Below are positions 43,374-52,353 of a stretch of DNA of 64,000 nucleotides, piece by piece. This DNA is from Pseudomonas putida W15Oct28 (GTDB lineage Bacteria; Pseudomonadota; Gammaproteobacteria; Pseudomonadales; Pseudomonadaceae). Within the stretch, counting starts at the first letter, position 1. Each line of letters opens with the position of its first letter. The notes below the pieces were generated by a model, which had not been told where the DNA came from, did no database searches, and saw nothing but the letters and a program-made list of their open reading frames with translations. The translations under genes were made by a program, and so were the position numbers. The stretch spans positions 1-64,000 of the forward strand of contig NZ_JENB01000019.1 of assembly GCF_000708715.2 (NCBI RefSeq). Direction: 5' to 3'.

Positions 43374-44987
43374 TCAGGGCTGGCCAAGAATCTGCGTTAC
43401 CTGCGTCTGTAGCGCTTTCAGTTCGAACGGTTTGCAGATCAGGTGCATGCCCGTGCCCAGGAACCCCTCGCGGGCCATGGCCGTTTCCGCGTAGCCGGTG
43501 ATGAACAGCACCGGCAAGTGCGGGCGCAGGCTGCGCGCAATTTCGGCCAGTTGCCGGCCATTCATGCCGGGCAACCCGACGTCGCTGACCAGTAGATCAA
43601 CGGGTTGTGCAGAGCGCAGTACCTTGAGCCCCTGGGTTGCGTTGGCCGCACTGCAGCAGGGATAGCCGCTCTCACGCAGGGCCTGGCACAGCAATTGACG
43701 CACATGGGGGTCGTCCTCGACCACCAGCACGTGACGGCCCCGGCTACCTTGCACAGGTACCGGCTTGTTCGGTTTCTTGGCCAGGCCGATATGGCGCGGC
43801 AGGTACAGGTCTACACGGGTGCCCTGGCCGATCTGGCTGTGCAGGGTGACATGCCCGCGAGACTGCTTGCTGAAGCCGTAGACCATCGACAGGCCCAGGC
43901 CGATGCCCTGGCCAATCGCCTTGGTACTGAAAAAGGGCTCGAAGGCGTGCTCCAGTGTGCTTGGCGCCATGCCTTGGCCGTCATCGATGATGCTCAGGCG
44001 CAGATAGTCACCGGCGCACGGAGACCCGCTGGTGAACTGCTTGCTCTCGATGTGCTGGTTGCTCGCCTCGATTCGTAGCTGGCCGCCGCTGGGCATGGCT
44101 TCGCAGGCATTGAGCAGGAGGTTGTCGAGGGCTTCCTGCAACTGCTGGTCATCGGCTTCTACAGGCCACAGGCCGTTGGCGATGTGCACGTGCAAGGTGA
44201 CGGCAGGGCTCAGGCAGGCCTTCAGGCGTTTCTCCTGGAGCAGGCCGTGCAGGTCGACACGCTGGCTGTTCAGCGATTGGCGGGAGGAGAAGGCCAGCAA
44301 GCGGTGGGTCAGGCGGGCAGCGCGTGCTACCGCCTCACGGCCCATGCGCAGCACGTTCTCAAGGCCATCGTTGCGGCCTTGTTGCAGGCGCCTGTCAATC
44401 AGCTCGAAGCTGCCGCCAATGCTGGTGAGCAGGTTGTTGAAGTCATGAGCAACTCCCCCCGCCAGCTGGCCAATGGCTTCCATCTTGCGTGCCTGGTAGC
44501 GGGCGAACTCGTTGCGTTCCTGTGCCTCGTCTGGCAACGCAACAGGCGTGTTCAGGCGCTGCTGCAGATCCTGCAACTTGTCGCGTGCCCGGTACTGCCG
44601 GCGCCGGTTGCGCAGGGCAGATTGGGTCATGTGCAGCAGTTGGGCGTTGTCGAACGGGGCGATGAGCAGTAAAAGATTGCCCACCGGGTGGTTACCCGCT
44701 CCAGTGGCCGACCAGGCACCCTGCATGAGCAGCACGATGGGCAGGTCCGACCAGCTCTGTTGCTGGTCGATGAATGCCTGCAACAAAGCGCTTGGGCCTT
44801 GGCTGAACACTTGCTCGGCAATGATTGCCAGGCCTGCGCCTTCAGCCAGGCAAGTCTGCAGGTTGGGCAGGTCGACGGCGCACAGGCTATCGATGCCGGC
44901 TGAGGCGAGCAGGCGCGAGGTGTCCGCCGCTAATGGCGGGGGTGCCAGGATCAAGGCACGTTCATCCAGCGCCAGTGAATGGGCCAA
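43374..44987 (-). CDS. Hybrid histidine kinase with C-terminal receiver
   Basis: This 537-residue cytosolic protein has an N-terminal receiver-like domain (about 1-130), a HisKA box GQLAGGVAHDFNNLL, an ATPase domain (DNLLLNACEAM, DDGQGMAPS, GIGLGLSMVYG) and a C-terminal receiver with Asp in VSDVGLPGMNG. Likely start is TTG 44987 after CAGGAGAGTCATT. Its kinase core is closely related to that of the convergent gene at 41301, and the two stops are six bases apart. Neither has a DNA-binding output. Confidence 0.87.
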   Translation of the reverse strand: MAHSLALDERALILAPPPLAADTSRLLASAGIDSLCAVDLPNLQTCLAEGAGLAIIAEQVFSQGPSALLQAFIDQQQSWSDLPIVLLMQGAWSATGAGNHPVGNLLLLIAPFDNAQLLHMTQSALRNRRRQYRARDKLQDLQQRLNTPVALPDEAQERNEFARYQARKMEAIGQLAGGVAHDFNNLLTSIGGSFELIDRRLQQGRNDGLENVLRMGREAVARAARLTHRLLAFSSRQSLNSQRVDLHGLLQEKRLKACLSPAVTLHVHIANGLWPVEADDQQLQEALDNLLLNACEAMPSGGQLRIEASNQHIESKQFTSGSPCAGDYLRLSIIDDGQGMAPSTLEHAFEPFFSTKAIGQGIGLGLSMVYGFSKQSRGHVTLHSQIGQGTRVDLYLPRHIGLAKKPNKPVPVQGSRGRHVLVVEDDPHVRQLLCQALRESGYPCCSAANATQGLKVLRSAQPVDLLVSDVGLPGMNGRQLAEIARSLRPHLPVLFITGYAETAMAREGFLGTGMHLICKPFELKALQTQVTQILGQP

Positions 44988-45066
44988 AATGACTCTCCTG
45001 TAGGGTGGCCTGATACCCACTGGACCCTGTGCCCACGCCCAGGGTTCAACAATATTCAGATGTTCC

Positions 45067-46122
45067 CTACAGGCCCTGTTGCAGTACGGGGTCGTCCGGG
45101 TTCTGCCGCTCCAGTTCGGCCAGCAGCACTTGTACGTTCTGCAACTGCCCGGTCTCTTTCGAGTACTGGATCAACAGCACCCGCGCCCGGCGGTTGGCCG
45201 GCTGCCGGTTGAGTACGGTTTCCAGCTGCTTTTGCGCGGCGTCGAGTTGTTCAAGCTCGTGCAGGGTGACTGCCAGCGTATAGCGGTAGTCGGCGTTGTC
45301 CGGGTCCAGCTCGACGGCGCGGGACAAGGCCAGCAAGGCGTATTCGCGTTGCTCGTGGCGGTTCAGCCAGAGCCCCAGCTCGTACTGCAGGAAGGCCGAG
45401 TCGGGGCTTAGCGCCAAAGCTTTGCCCAGTACCTGGCGCGAAGCATCGTGCTGGCCCTGACGCTCCAGCAGGCGTACCTGGGTGGCCAGGGCGTCGAGGT
45501 TGCCGGGTGCAACCCCTAGCGCCCGCTGCAGGGCCGTAGCCGCCTGGCTGTAGTCGTTTTCGTGCAGGTACAGGCGCGCCAGGTGCACCTGGGCGTCGGC
45601 ATCTTCGGGTTGTTGCTCGAGCGCCTGCTGGTATTGCTCAAGGGCTGCCTGTAACGGGCCGAAGTACAGGCCGATCTCATCGGGGTCGAGGCCCAGCAGG
45701 GCATCCACGGCAGCAAAGCGCACGCTTTGCTCGTCGTCGTCCAGCAGCGGGCCGAGCACCAGGCTGCGCTGCGGCGCCGGCAACAGGCGGCGGATACCGG
45801 CAATGGCCGCACGGCGCACCAGCGGGTCGGCATGCTCCAGGTCCTGGCGGGCGAGTTTCAACGCCTGGGGGGAGGGGTAATTGGGTAACTCGGCATAGAG
45901 TGCAGCGCGGCGGATTGGGGGCAGGTCGTTGCGTTGCAGTTGCTGGTACAGCACGCGCGCAGCGCCGGGTTGGCCGTCATGGGCCTGGCGCAGGGCCTTG
46001 GCATAGCTGTGTGCAGGCAAGGTCGGCGGGGCTGGCTGCTCATCGCGCCACAGGTAACCGAACAGGGCCGATACCAGGATCAACAACAGCAGGGCGATCA
46101 GGTAGCGGTTGCGTCTGTGCAT
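45067..46122 (-). CDS. Tetratricopeptide-repeat protein, membrane-anchored
   Basis: This 351-residue protein has one N-terminal membrane span (YLIALLLLILVSALFGYLW). A HEAT-like segment follows (DPLVRRAAIAGIRRLL, DEQSVRFAAVDALLGL), then four to five TPR units (AQVHLARLYLHENDYSQA, YALLALSRAVELDPDNADY). The ATG at 46122 starts directly before the membrane span. It probably scaffolds an unknown envelope complex. No partner is adjacent except the efflux operon upstream, from which a terminator separates it. Confidence 0.75.
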   Translation of the reverse strand: MHRRNRYLIALLLLILVSALFGYLWRDEQPAPPTLPAHSYAKALRQAHDGQPGAARVLYQQLQRNDLPPIRRAALYAELPNYPSPQALKLARQDLEHADPLVRRAAIAGIRRLLPAPQRSLVLGPLLDDDEQSVRFAAVDALLGLDPDEIGLYFGPLQAALEQYQQALEQQPEDADAQVHLARLYLHENDYSQAATALQRALGVAPGNLDALATQVRLLERQGQHDASRQVLGKALALSPDSAFLQYELGLWLNRHEQREYALLALSRAVELDPDNADYRYTLAVTLHELEQLDAAQKQLETVLNRQPANRRARVLLIQYSKETGQLQNVQVLLAELERQNPDDPVLQQGL

Positions 46123-46258
46123 CGGACGGTCCGTGGCGGTGGGAAGGGCAGAGCTTGGGCCAGCCGGGGGGTAAATGCAACCGAGTGCAGGCTGCCAGGT
46201 GTCTGTATCAGGTGTTGCGGTGGCGCTCGATCTCGCAGGCGCTGAAGATTCAAGGGCA

Positions 46259-46291
46259 TAAAAAAGCCCCGCGGACCAAGGCCTGCGGGGC
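46259..46291 (-). terminator. Intrinsic terminator of the mexEF-oprN operon
   Basis: On the minus strand GCCCCGC pairs with GCGGGGC across a short loop and is followed by TTTTTT. It lies about 50 bases after the oprN stop. Confidence 0.9.
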
Positions 46292-46339
46292 AAACGGTTG
46301 GGGGAGGAGCCAACCAAAGGAGTCGTTGAAACAGGTGTA

Positions 46340-47755
46340 TCAGCGTGCGCTGGCGACGGTCTCCGGTTGCCAGCCGCCACCCAGGGCCTTGTAGATGGAG
46401 ACAATGCCGCGGTACAGCTCGACCTCGCCCTGGGCCTGCGCATCTTCAGCGCTCAGCCGCTCACGCTCGGCATCCAGCAGTACCAAGTAGTCCACCGTCC
46501 CTTCGCGATATCGAATCGAAGCCAGCTCCGCTGCCTTGCGGCTGGCGTCGCTCTGACGCATCAGCGACAGCAGCCGCTGCTGGGTCTTGTCGTAATCGCT
46601 GAAGGCGTTGGCCGATTCTTCCAGGGCCAGCAGTACCTGCTGCTCATAGTTGGCCAGTGCCCCTTCGGCATCGGCCTTGGCACCGCGCAGGCGGGCCCGC
46701 ACGCTGCCCAGGTCGAAGGCTGCCCAGGTAATGCTTGGGCCCAGCGCCCAGGCATTGGCTGCCGAGGAGCCGATCTGCGAGCCGCGTGCGGCGGTAAAGC
46801 CAAGGAAGCCGCTGAGGCTGACGCGGGGGAACAGGTCTGCCGTGGCCACGCCGACGTTGGCGGTGGCGGCCGCCAACTGGCGCTCGGCACTGCGGATGTC
46901 CGGACGACGGCGCAGCAGTTCACCCGGGTCACCCACCGGCAACGCCTTGGCGATGGCTGGCAGGTCCTTGGGTGACAGGTCTACGCTGAGCGCGTCCGGG
47001 CGCTGGCCAAGCAGGGTGGCGATGCGGTGCCGCGCCCGTGCCTGTTCGGCCTGCAGTTGCGGCACGGTGGCTTCGACCCCGGCCAGGCGCGCATCGGCAC
47101 GTACCACGTCGAGGTCGTTGCCCACGCCGGCATCGCGCAGGGTTTCGGTAATGGTCCGCGATTCCTGCTGGGTCTTGAGGTTGGCCAAGGCGATCTTCTC
47201 GCGCAATTGCGCACCGCGCAGTTGCCCGTAGGCATCGACCAGTTCGGCGATCAGGCTGACCTGCAACTGCTGCAGGTCGGCGGCGGCCACCGCTTCCTGG
47301 GCTTCGCTGGCCTCGATCTGACGCTGGATGCGGCCGAACAGGTCAAGCTCCCAGGCCATGTCCAGGCCCAGGTCATAGCGCTCGCTGTTCACCCGCTGCG
47401 TGGTCTGGCCGGGGATCTGGCCCTTGCCGATGTCGCTGCTGGCGCGGCTGGTGACCACCGGGAACTGGTCGTTCTCGGCGTCCTCGCGGATCGAACGGGC
47501 CGATTTCAGGCGGGCGAAGGCCACACGCAAGTCACGGTTGCCGTCCAGCGAAGCCTGCACCAGCTGGTTCAGCACCGGGTCGTCGAACTGCTTCCACCAC
47601 AGGCTTTCGAAGCGGCTACGGTCGTAGGCCTTGGCCTGCACATCGCTGCTCAGCTGTGCAGGTTCGGTGGCCGGGGCCTGATAGTCCGGGCCTACTGCAC
47701 AGGCCGCCAGGGCCAGCGCCAGCAGGCTTGGGGTCAGGGGTTTGAGCAGGTTCAT
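46340..47755 (-). CDS. oprN: Outer-membrane efflux channel OprN
   Basis: This 471-residue TolC-like lipoprotein has lipobox LAAC (about Cys19) and two outer-membrane-efflux-protein repeats (WWKQFDDPVLNQL near residue 54, ELLRRRPDIRSAERQLAAA in the middle). It should be the outer-membrane duct for MexEF. The start overlaps the mexF stop by 4 bases (ATGA), so translation is coupled. Length fits the OprN/OprM family. Confidence 0.9.
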   Translation of the reverse strand: MNLLKPLTPSLLALALAACAVGPDYQAPATEPAQLSSDVQAKAYDRSRFESLWWKQFDDPVLNQLVQASLDGNRDLRVAFARLKSARSIREDAENDQFPVVTSRASSDIGKGQIPGQTTQRVNSERYDLGLDMAWELDLFGRIQRQIEASEAQEAVAAADLQQLQVSLIAELVDAYGQLRGAQLREKIALANLKTQQESRTITETLRDAGVGNDLDVVRADARLAGVEATVPQLQAEQARARHRIATLLGQRPDALSVDLSPKDLPAIAKALPVGDPGELLRRRPDIRSAERQLAAATANVGVATADLFPRVSLSGFLGFTAARGSQIGSSAANAWALGPSITWAAFDLGSVRARLRGAKADAEGALANYEQQVLLALEESANAFSDYDKTQQRLLSLMRQSDASRKAAELASIRYREGTVDYLVLLDAERERLSAEDAQAQGEVELYRGIVSIYKALGGGWQPETVASAR

Positions 47756-50700
47756 GCATGGTTCTCCAGCACTTGAACGCGTTCGGCCTTGCGGGCCTGG
47801 CGACGCTCGACGAAACGGCGAATCAGGAAGAAGAACACCGGGGTCAGGAACAGGCCGAATACGGTGACGCCGATCATCCCCGAGAACACCGCCACACCCA
47901 TGGCATGGCGCATTTCCGAACCGGCACCAGAGCTGAATACCAGCGGAACCACACCCATGATGAAGGCAATCGAAGTCATCAGGATCGGCCGCAGGCGCAG
48001 GCGGCAGGCTTCCAGCACTGCAGCCAGCGGATCCAGGCCTTTGGCCTGTTCATCCTTGGCGAACTCGACGATCAGGATCGCGTTCTTGCACGCCAGGCCC
48101 ACCAGTACGATCAGGCCGATCTGGGTAAAGATGTTGTTGTCGCCACCCGACACGATTACACCGGTGATGGCCGACAGCAGGGTCATCGGCACGATCAGGA
48201 TCACCGCCAGCGGCAGGCTCCAGCTTTCGTACTGGGCAGCCAGCACCAGGAACGCCAGCAGTACGCACAGCGGGAACACCAGCAGTGCAGTGTTGCCCGA
48301 GAGGATCTGCTGGTAGGTCAGGTCGGTCCATTCGAAGGTCATGCCGTTGGGTAGCTCCTCTTTCAGCAGCTTCTCGATGGCAGCTTCGGCCTGGCCAGAG
48401 CTGTAACCCGGGGCTGCGGCACCGTTGATTTCTGCGGTGATGAAGCCGTTGTAATGCATGACGCGGTCCGGCCCGGAGGTGTCGCTGACCTTGAGGAAGG
48501 TCGCCAGCGGGATCATCTCGCCCAAGTTGTTGCGCACTTTCAACTGGCCGATCTGCTCGGCATCGAGGCGGAACTGCTGTTCAGCCTGGACGTTGACCTG
48601 ATAGGTGCGGCCAAAGCGGTTGAAGTCGTTGGTGTACAGCGAGCCCAGGTAAACCTGCAGGGTGTCGAAGATGTCGGTGATCGCCACGCCGTGGGTCTTG
48701 GCCTTTTCCCGGTCGATGGCAGCATCGACCTGCGGCACGTTGACCTGGTAGCTGGTGAACAGGCCTGCCAGCTCCGGCACGTTGTGGCTCTTGGTGATGA
48801 TGTTCTGGGTTTCTTTGTACAGCGCTTCGTAACCCAGGTTGCCACGGTCTTCGATTTGCAGGCGGAAGCCGCCAATCGTGCCCAGGCCCTGTACCGGCGG
48901 CGGTGGGAAGATGGCGATGTAGGCGTCCTGGATGTCGGCGAACTGGGCATTCAGTGCAGCCGCGATGGCCGCCGCCGACTGGCTCGGGTCCTTGCGCTCA
49001 TCGAACGGCTTGAGCGGGGTGAACACGATGCCGCTGTTCGGGCTGTTGGTGAAACCGTTGATCGACAGGCCGGGGAAGGCCACCGAGTCGGCCACACCAG
49101 GCTGTTTCAGGGCGATTTCGCTCATGCGCTTGATCACCGCCTCGGTGCGGTCGAGGCTGGCGGCGTCAGGCAGTTGGGCGAAGGCCACCAGGTACTGCTT
49201 GTCCTGGGCCGGCACGAAACCGGTCGGCGTGGACGAGAAGCCGAGGTAGGTCAGGCCCATCAGGCCGGCATAGACGAACAGGGCGATGCCGCTGGAGCGG
49301 ATGACCCGGCGCACGCCACCGACGTAGCTGTGGCTGGCGCGGTCGAAGAAGCGGTTGAATGGCGAGAACAGCCAGCTACCCAGCAGCTTGTCGAGGAACC
49401 GCGAGAAACGGTCCTTGGGCGCATGGTGGTCCTTCAGCAGCACGGCAGCCAGGGCCGGCGACAGGGTCAGCGAGTTGAACGCCGAGATCACCGTGGAAAT
49501 GGCAATGGTCAGGGCGAACTGCTTGTAGAACTGCCCGGTAAGGCCGGAAATGAACGCAGCCGGTACGAACACGGCGCACAGCACCAGGGCGGTCGCGATG
49601 ATCGGCCCGGTCACCTCGCTCATTGCCTTTTGCGTGGCTTCCAGCGGTTTCAGGCCAAGCCCGATGTTACGTTCGACGTTTTCCACCACGACGATGGCGT
49701 CGTCCACAACGATGCCGATTGCCAGCACCAACCCGAATAGCGACAAGGCGTTAAGCGAGAAACCGAACAGGTGCATCACCGCAAAGGTACCGATCAACGA
49801 TACCGGCACGGCCAGCAGCGGGATGATCGAGGCACGCCAGGTCTGCAGGAACAGGATGACGACCAGTACGACCAGCACCAGGGCTTCGAACAGGGTGTGC
49901 ACCACTGCTTCGATGGAGCCGCGCACGAAGATGGTCGGGTCATAGACGATGCTGTAGTCCATCCCTTCGGGGAAGTCCTTCTTCAGCTCGGCCATTTTCG
50001 CCCGCACTTCGTCGGAGATCTCGATGGCGTTGGAGCCTGGGCGCTGGAAGATCGGGATGGCCACCGCCGGCTGGTTGTTCAGCAGCGAGCGCAAGGCGTA
50101 CTGGCTGGAGCCGAGTTCCACCCGGGCAATGTCCTTCAGGCGGGTGATCTCGCCATCGGCACCGGCACGGATGATGATGTTCTCGAACTCTTCCTCGTTG
50201 ACCAGACGGCCTTGGGTGTTGATCGACAGCTGGAAGCTGGTGGAGCCGGGGGCGGGCGGCGCGCCCAGCTGACCGGCGGCCACCTGGCGGTTCTGTTCGC
50301 GGATTGCCGCTACCACATCACTGGCGGTGAGGTTGCGCGAAGCGGTCTTGTTCGGGTCCAGCCACACGCGCAGCGAGTAGTCGCCCATGCCGAACAGCTG
50401 CACGTCGCCTACGCCGCCCAGCCGCGCCAGCTCGTCCTTGATGTTGAGGATGGCGTAGTTGGACAGGTAGAGCATGTCGTAGCGGTTGTCCGGCGACGTC
50501 AGGTGCACGACCATGGTCAGGTCGGGCGAGGCCTTGTCGACGGTGATACCGATACGCGTCACTTCCTCAGGCAGCTTGGGCTGGGTACGGGTGACGCGGT
50601 TCTGCACCTGCACCTGGGCGTTGTCCAGGTCAGTGCCCAGGGCGAAGGTGATGGTCAGCGTCAGCTTGCCGTCAGCGGTGGACTGGGAGGACATGTACAG

Positions 50701-50931
50701 CATGTTCTCAACGCCGGTGATGGCCTGTTCCAACGGCGCGGCGACGGTCTCGCCGATCACCTTGGGGTTGGCGCCGGGGAAGTTGGCACGCACCACCACG
50801 GTGGGTGGCACCACTTCGGGGTATTCGCTGATCGGCAGCTGGAAAAGCGAGATCGAGCCTGCGATCAGCAGAATCAACGACAGCACTGCGGCGAAGATCG
50901 GCCGGGTAATGAAGAATTTCGAGAAGTTCAT
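47752..50931 (-). CDS. mexF: RND efflux pump inner-membrane transporter MexF
   Basis: This 1059-residue RND/HAE1 proton-drug antiporter has 12 membrane spans and two large periplasmic loops. Typical segments are FFITRPIFAAVLSLI at the start, GIVVDDAIVVVENVER in span 4 (proton-relay aspartates) and GLACKNAILIVEFAKDE in span 10. It belongs to the MexF branch, known for exporting chloramphenicol, fluoroquinolones and trimethoprim in P. aeruginosa. It lies 12 bases after mexE. Confidence 0.93.
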   Translation of the reverse strand: MNFSKFFITRPIFAAVLSLILLIAGSISLFQLPISEYPEVVPPTVVVRANFPGANPKVIGETVAAPLEQAITGVENMLYMSSQSTADGKLTLTITFALGTDLDNAQVQVQNRVTRTQPKLPEEVTRIGITVDKASPDLTMVVHLTSPDNRYDMLYLSNYAILNIKDELARLGGVGDVQLFGMGDYSLRVWLDPNKTASRNLTASDVVAAIREQNRQVAAGQLGAPPAPGSTSFQLSINTQGRLVNEEEFENIIIRAGADGEITRLKDIARVELGSSQYALRSLLNNQPAVAIPIFQRPGSNAIEISDEVRAKMAELKKDFPEGMDYSIVYDPTIFVRGSIEAVVHTLFEALVLVVLVVILFLQTWRASIIPLLAVPVSLIGTFAVMHLFGFSLNALSLFGLVLAIGIVVDDAIVVVENVERNIGLGLKPLEATQKAMSEVTGPIIATALVLCAVFVPAAFISGLTGQFYKQFALTIAISTVISAFNSLTLSPALAAVLLKDHHAPKDRFSRFLDKLLGSWLFSPFNRFFDRASHSYVGGVRRVIRSSGIALFVYAGLMGLTYLGFSSTPTGFVPAQDKQYLVAFAQLPDAASLDRTEAVIKRMSEIALKQPGVADSVAFPGLSINGFTNSPNSGIVFTPLKPFDERKDPSQSAAAIAAALNAQFADIQDAYIAIFPPPPVQGLGTIGGFRLQIEDRGNLGYEALYKETQNIITKSHNVPELAGLFTSYQVNVPQVDAAIDREKAKTHGVAITDIFDTLQVYLGSLYTNDFNRFGRTYQVNVQAEQQFRLDAEQIGQLKVRNNLGEMIPLATFLKVSDTSGPDRVMHYNGFITAEINGAAAPGYSSGQAEAAIEKLLKEELPNGMTFEWTDLTYQQILSGNTALLVFPLCVLLAFLVLAAQYESWSLPLAVILIVPMTLLSAITGVIVSGGDNNIFTQIGLIVLVGLACKNAILIVEFAKDEQAKGLDPLAAVLEACRLRLRPILMTSIAFIMGVVPLVFSSGAGSEMRHAMGVAVFSGMIGVTVFGLFLTPVFFFLIRRFVERRQARKAERVQVLENHA

Positions 50932-50943
50932 CGGTGTGGTCCC

Positions 50944-52185
50944 TTAACCGCGTGGCGCCTGGGCGCTGGCGACTTTCACGTTGTTGCCCGCCACTTTCGG
51001 CGCCGGGTTGCTGGCCTCCAGTGCCTGGCGCTGCTGGGCGAGGGCGGCGAGGGTCTGCTCACTGGCCATTGGGGTTTCTTCCGGGGTGACCGGCGAGCCT
51101 GGGCGCACGCGCTGCAGGCCCTTGACCACGATGCGGTCATCCTTGGCCAGGCCGCTGCGCACGATACGCAGGCCTTCCAGCTTCGGCCCCAGCTCAACGG
51201 CGCGGTAGGTGGCCTTGTTGTCCTTGTCCATGACCAGCACGAACTTCTTGCCAAGGTCGGTGCCCACGGCTTCGTCGTTGATCAGCATGGCGTCGTACTG
51301 GGCGCTGCCCACCAGCTTCAGGCGTGCATACAGGCCGGGGGTGAACTGGCCGTCGCGGTTGTCGAACACGGCGCGGCCACGGATGGTGCCGGTGCGCGGG
51401 TTGACCTGGTTGTCGACGAAGTTCATCTGGCCCTGGTGCGGGTTGCCGGTTTCGTTGGTCAGGCCCAGGTACACCGGGGTGCTCTGGCCACGCTGGCCTT
51501 CGCGCGCCAGCTGGGTGTACTTGAGGTACACGCGCTCGTCGGCGTCGAAGTAGGCGTAGACCTTGTCGGTGGACACCACGCTGGTCAGCGGGGTGACATC
51601 GGCAGTGACGATGTTGCCGGCAGTGAACTGGGCACGGCTGACACGGCCACTGATGGGCGCGGTGACACGAGTGAAGCTGAGGTTCAGGCGCGCCAGGTCG
51701 AGTTGGGCCTGGATTGCGTCGACACCCGCGCGGGCTTCGGCGGCAGCGCTGCTGCGCGATTCTGCAAGTTCTGCAGAAATGGCGTTGCTGTCGCGCAGGC
51801 GCTCGCCACGGCGGGCTTCGTTGGCGCTGCGAATGGCGGTGGCCTTGGCCTGTTGCAGTTGGGCTTCGAGGCGGCGGACTTCAGCCTGGAACGGGCGTGG
51901 GTCGATCTGGAATAGCAGGTCGCCTTTTTTTACCTGGGCGCCTTCGGTGAAGGCGACCTGGTCGATCTGGCCGGCAACCCGCGGGCGAACTTCGACAGTT
52001 TCCGGGGCTTCGAGGCGGCCGGTGAACTCGTCCCACTCGTTGATCGGTTGCTCGATCACCTTGGCCACAGTGACCTTCGGCGCGGCGGGAGCCTGCACGG
52101 CGTCGGGGGTCCGACCGCAAGCGCTGATCACCACCACTGCCAGGGCAGCGAGGGGGAAGCGCAAGGGTTTGAGAGATTGTTCCAT
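50944..52185 (-). CDS. mexE: RND efflux periplasmic adaptor MexE
   Basis: This 413-residue membrane-fusion lipoprotein has lipobox ISAC and a split lipoyl domain (EVRPRVAGQIDQVAF, FTRVTAPISGRVSRAQF) around a coiled coil (about 100-160). ATG 52185 has GGAG six bases upstream and begins MEQSLKPLRF. It is first in the mexE-mexF-oprN operon. In P. aeruginosa the operon is turned on by the LysR regulator MexT; no mexT gene is adjacent here. Confidence 0.92.
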   Translation of the reverse strand: MEQSLKPLRFPLAALAVVVISACGRTPDAVQAPAAPKVTVAKVIEQPINEWDEFTGRLEAPETVEVRPRVAGQIDQVAFTEGAQVKKGDLLFQIDPRPFQAEVRRLEAQLQQAKATAIRSANEARRGERLRDSNAISAELAESRSSAAAEARAGVDAIQAQLDLARLNLSFTRVTAPISGRVSRAQFTAGNIVTADVTPLTSVVSTDKVYAYFDADERVYLKYTQLAREGQRGQSTPVYLGLTNETGNPHQGQMNFVDNQVNPRTGTIRGRAVFDNRDGQFTPGLYARLKLVGSAQYDAMLINDEAVGTDLGKKFVLVMDKDNKATYRAVELGPKLEGLRIVRSGLAKDDRIVVKGLQRVRPGSPVTPEETPMASEQTLAALAQQRQALEASNPAPKVAGNNVKVASAQAPRG

Positions 52186-52317
52186 GGAGAACTCCGCCAA
52201 TGTATTAGTAGTGGGCGGAGTGTGAGTGTGTTGCGCGTGAGGCACGAATCGAACGGGACGAAGGTTAATATCACGCTGAATGATATGTGTGGATCATTCA
52301 TCGATGGCGGGCATGAT

Positions 52318-52341
52318 GGGGCTGCCTGGCAGCCCCTTTTT
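52318..52341. terminator. Hairpin between the TonB receptor and mexE genes
   Basis: GGGGCTG and CAGCCCC form a hairpin with TTTTT on the plus-strand side. It lies downstream of the minus-strand receptor stop, so it may end that transcript even though the T tract points the other way. Confidence 0.45.
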
Positions 52342-52353
52342 GCACCCGCGCCC

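Noticed and set aside
49771..51915. 714-codon plus-strand reading frame
   Set aside because: Antisense to mexF and mexE; shadow.
52186..52353. MexT-type nod-box upstream of mexE
   Set aside because: ATC/GAT-rich pieces occur but spacing does not clearly match the known MexT site, so I do not call it.
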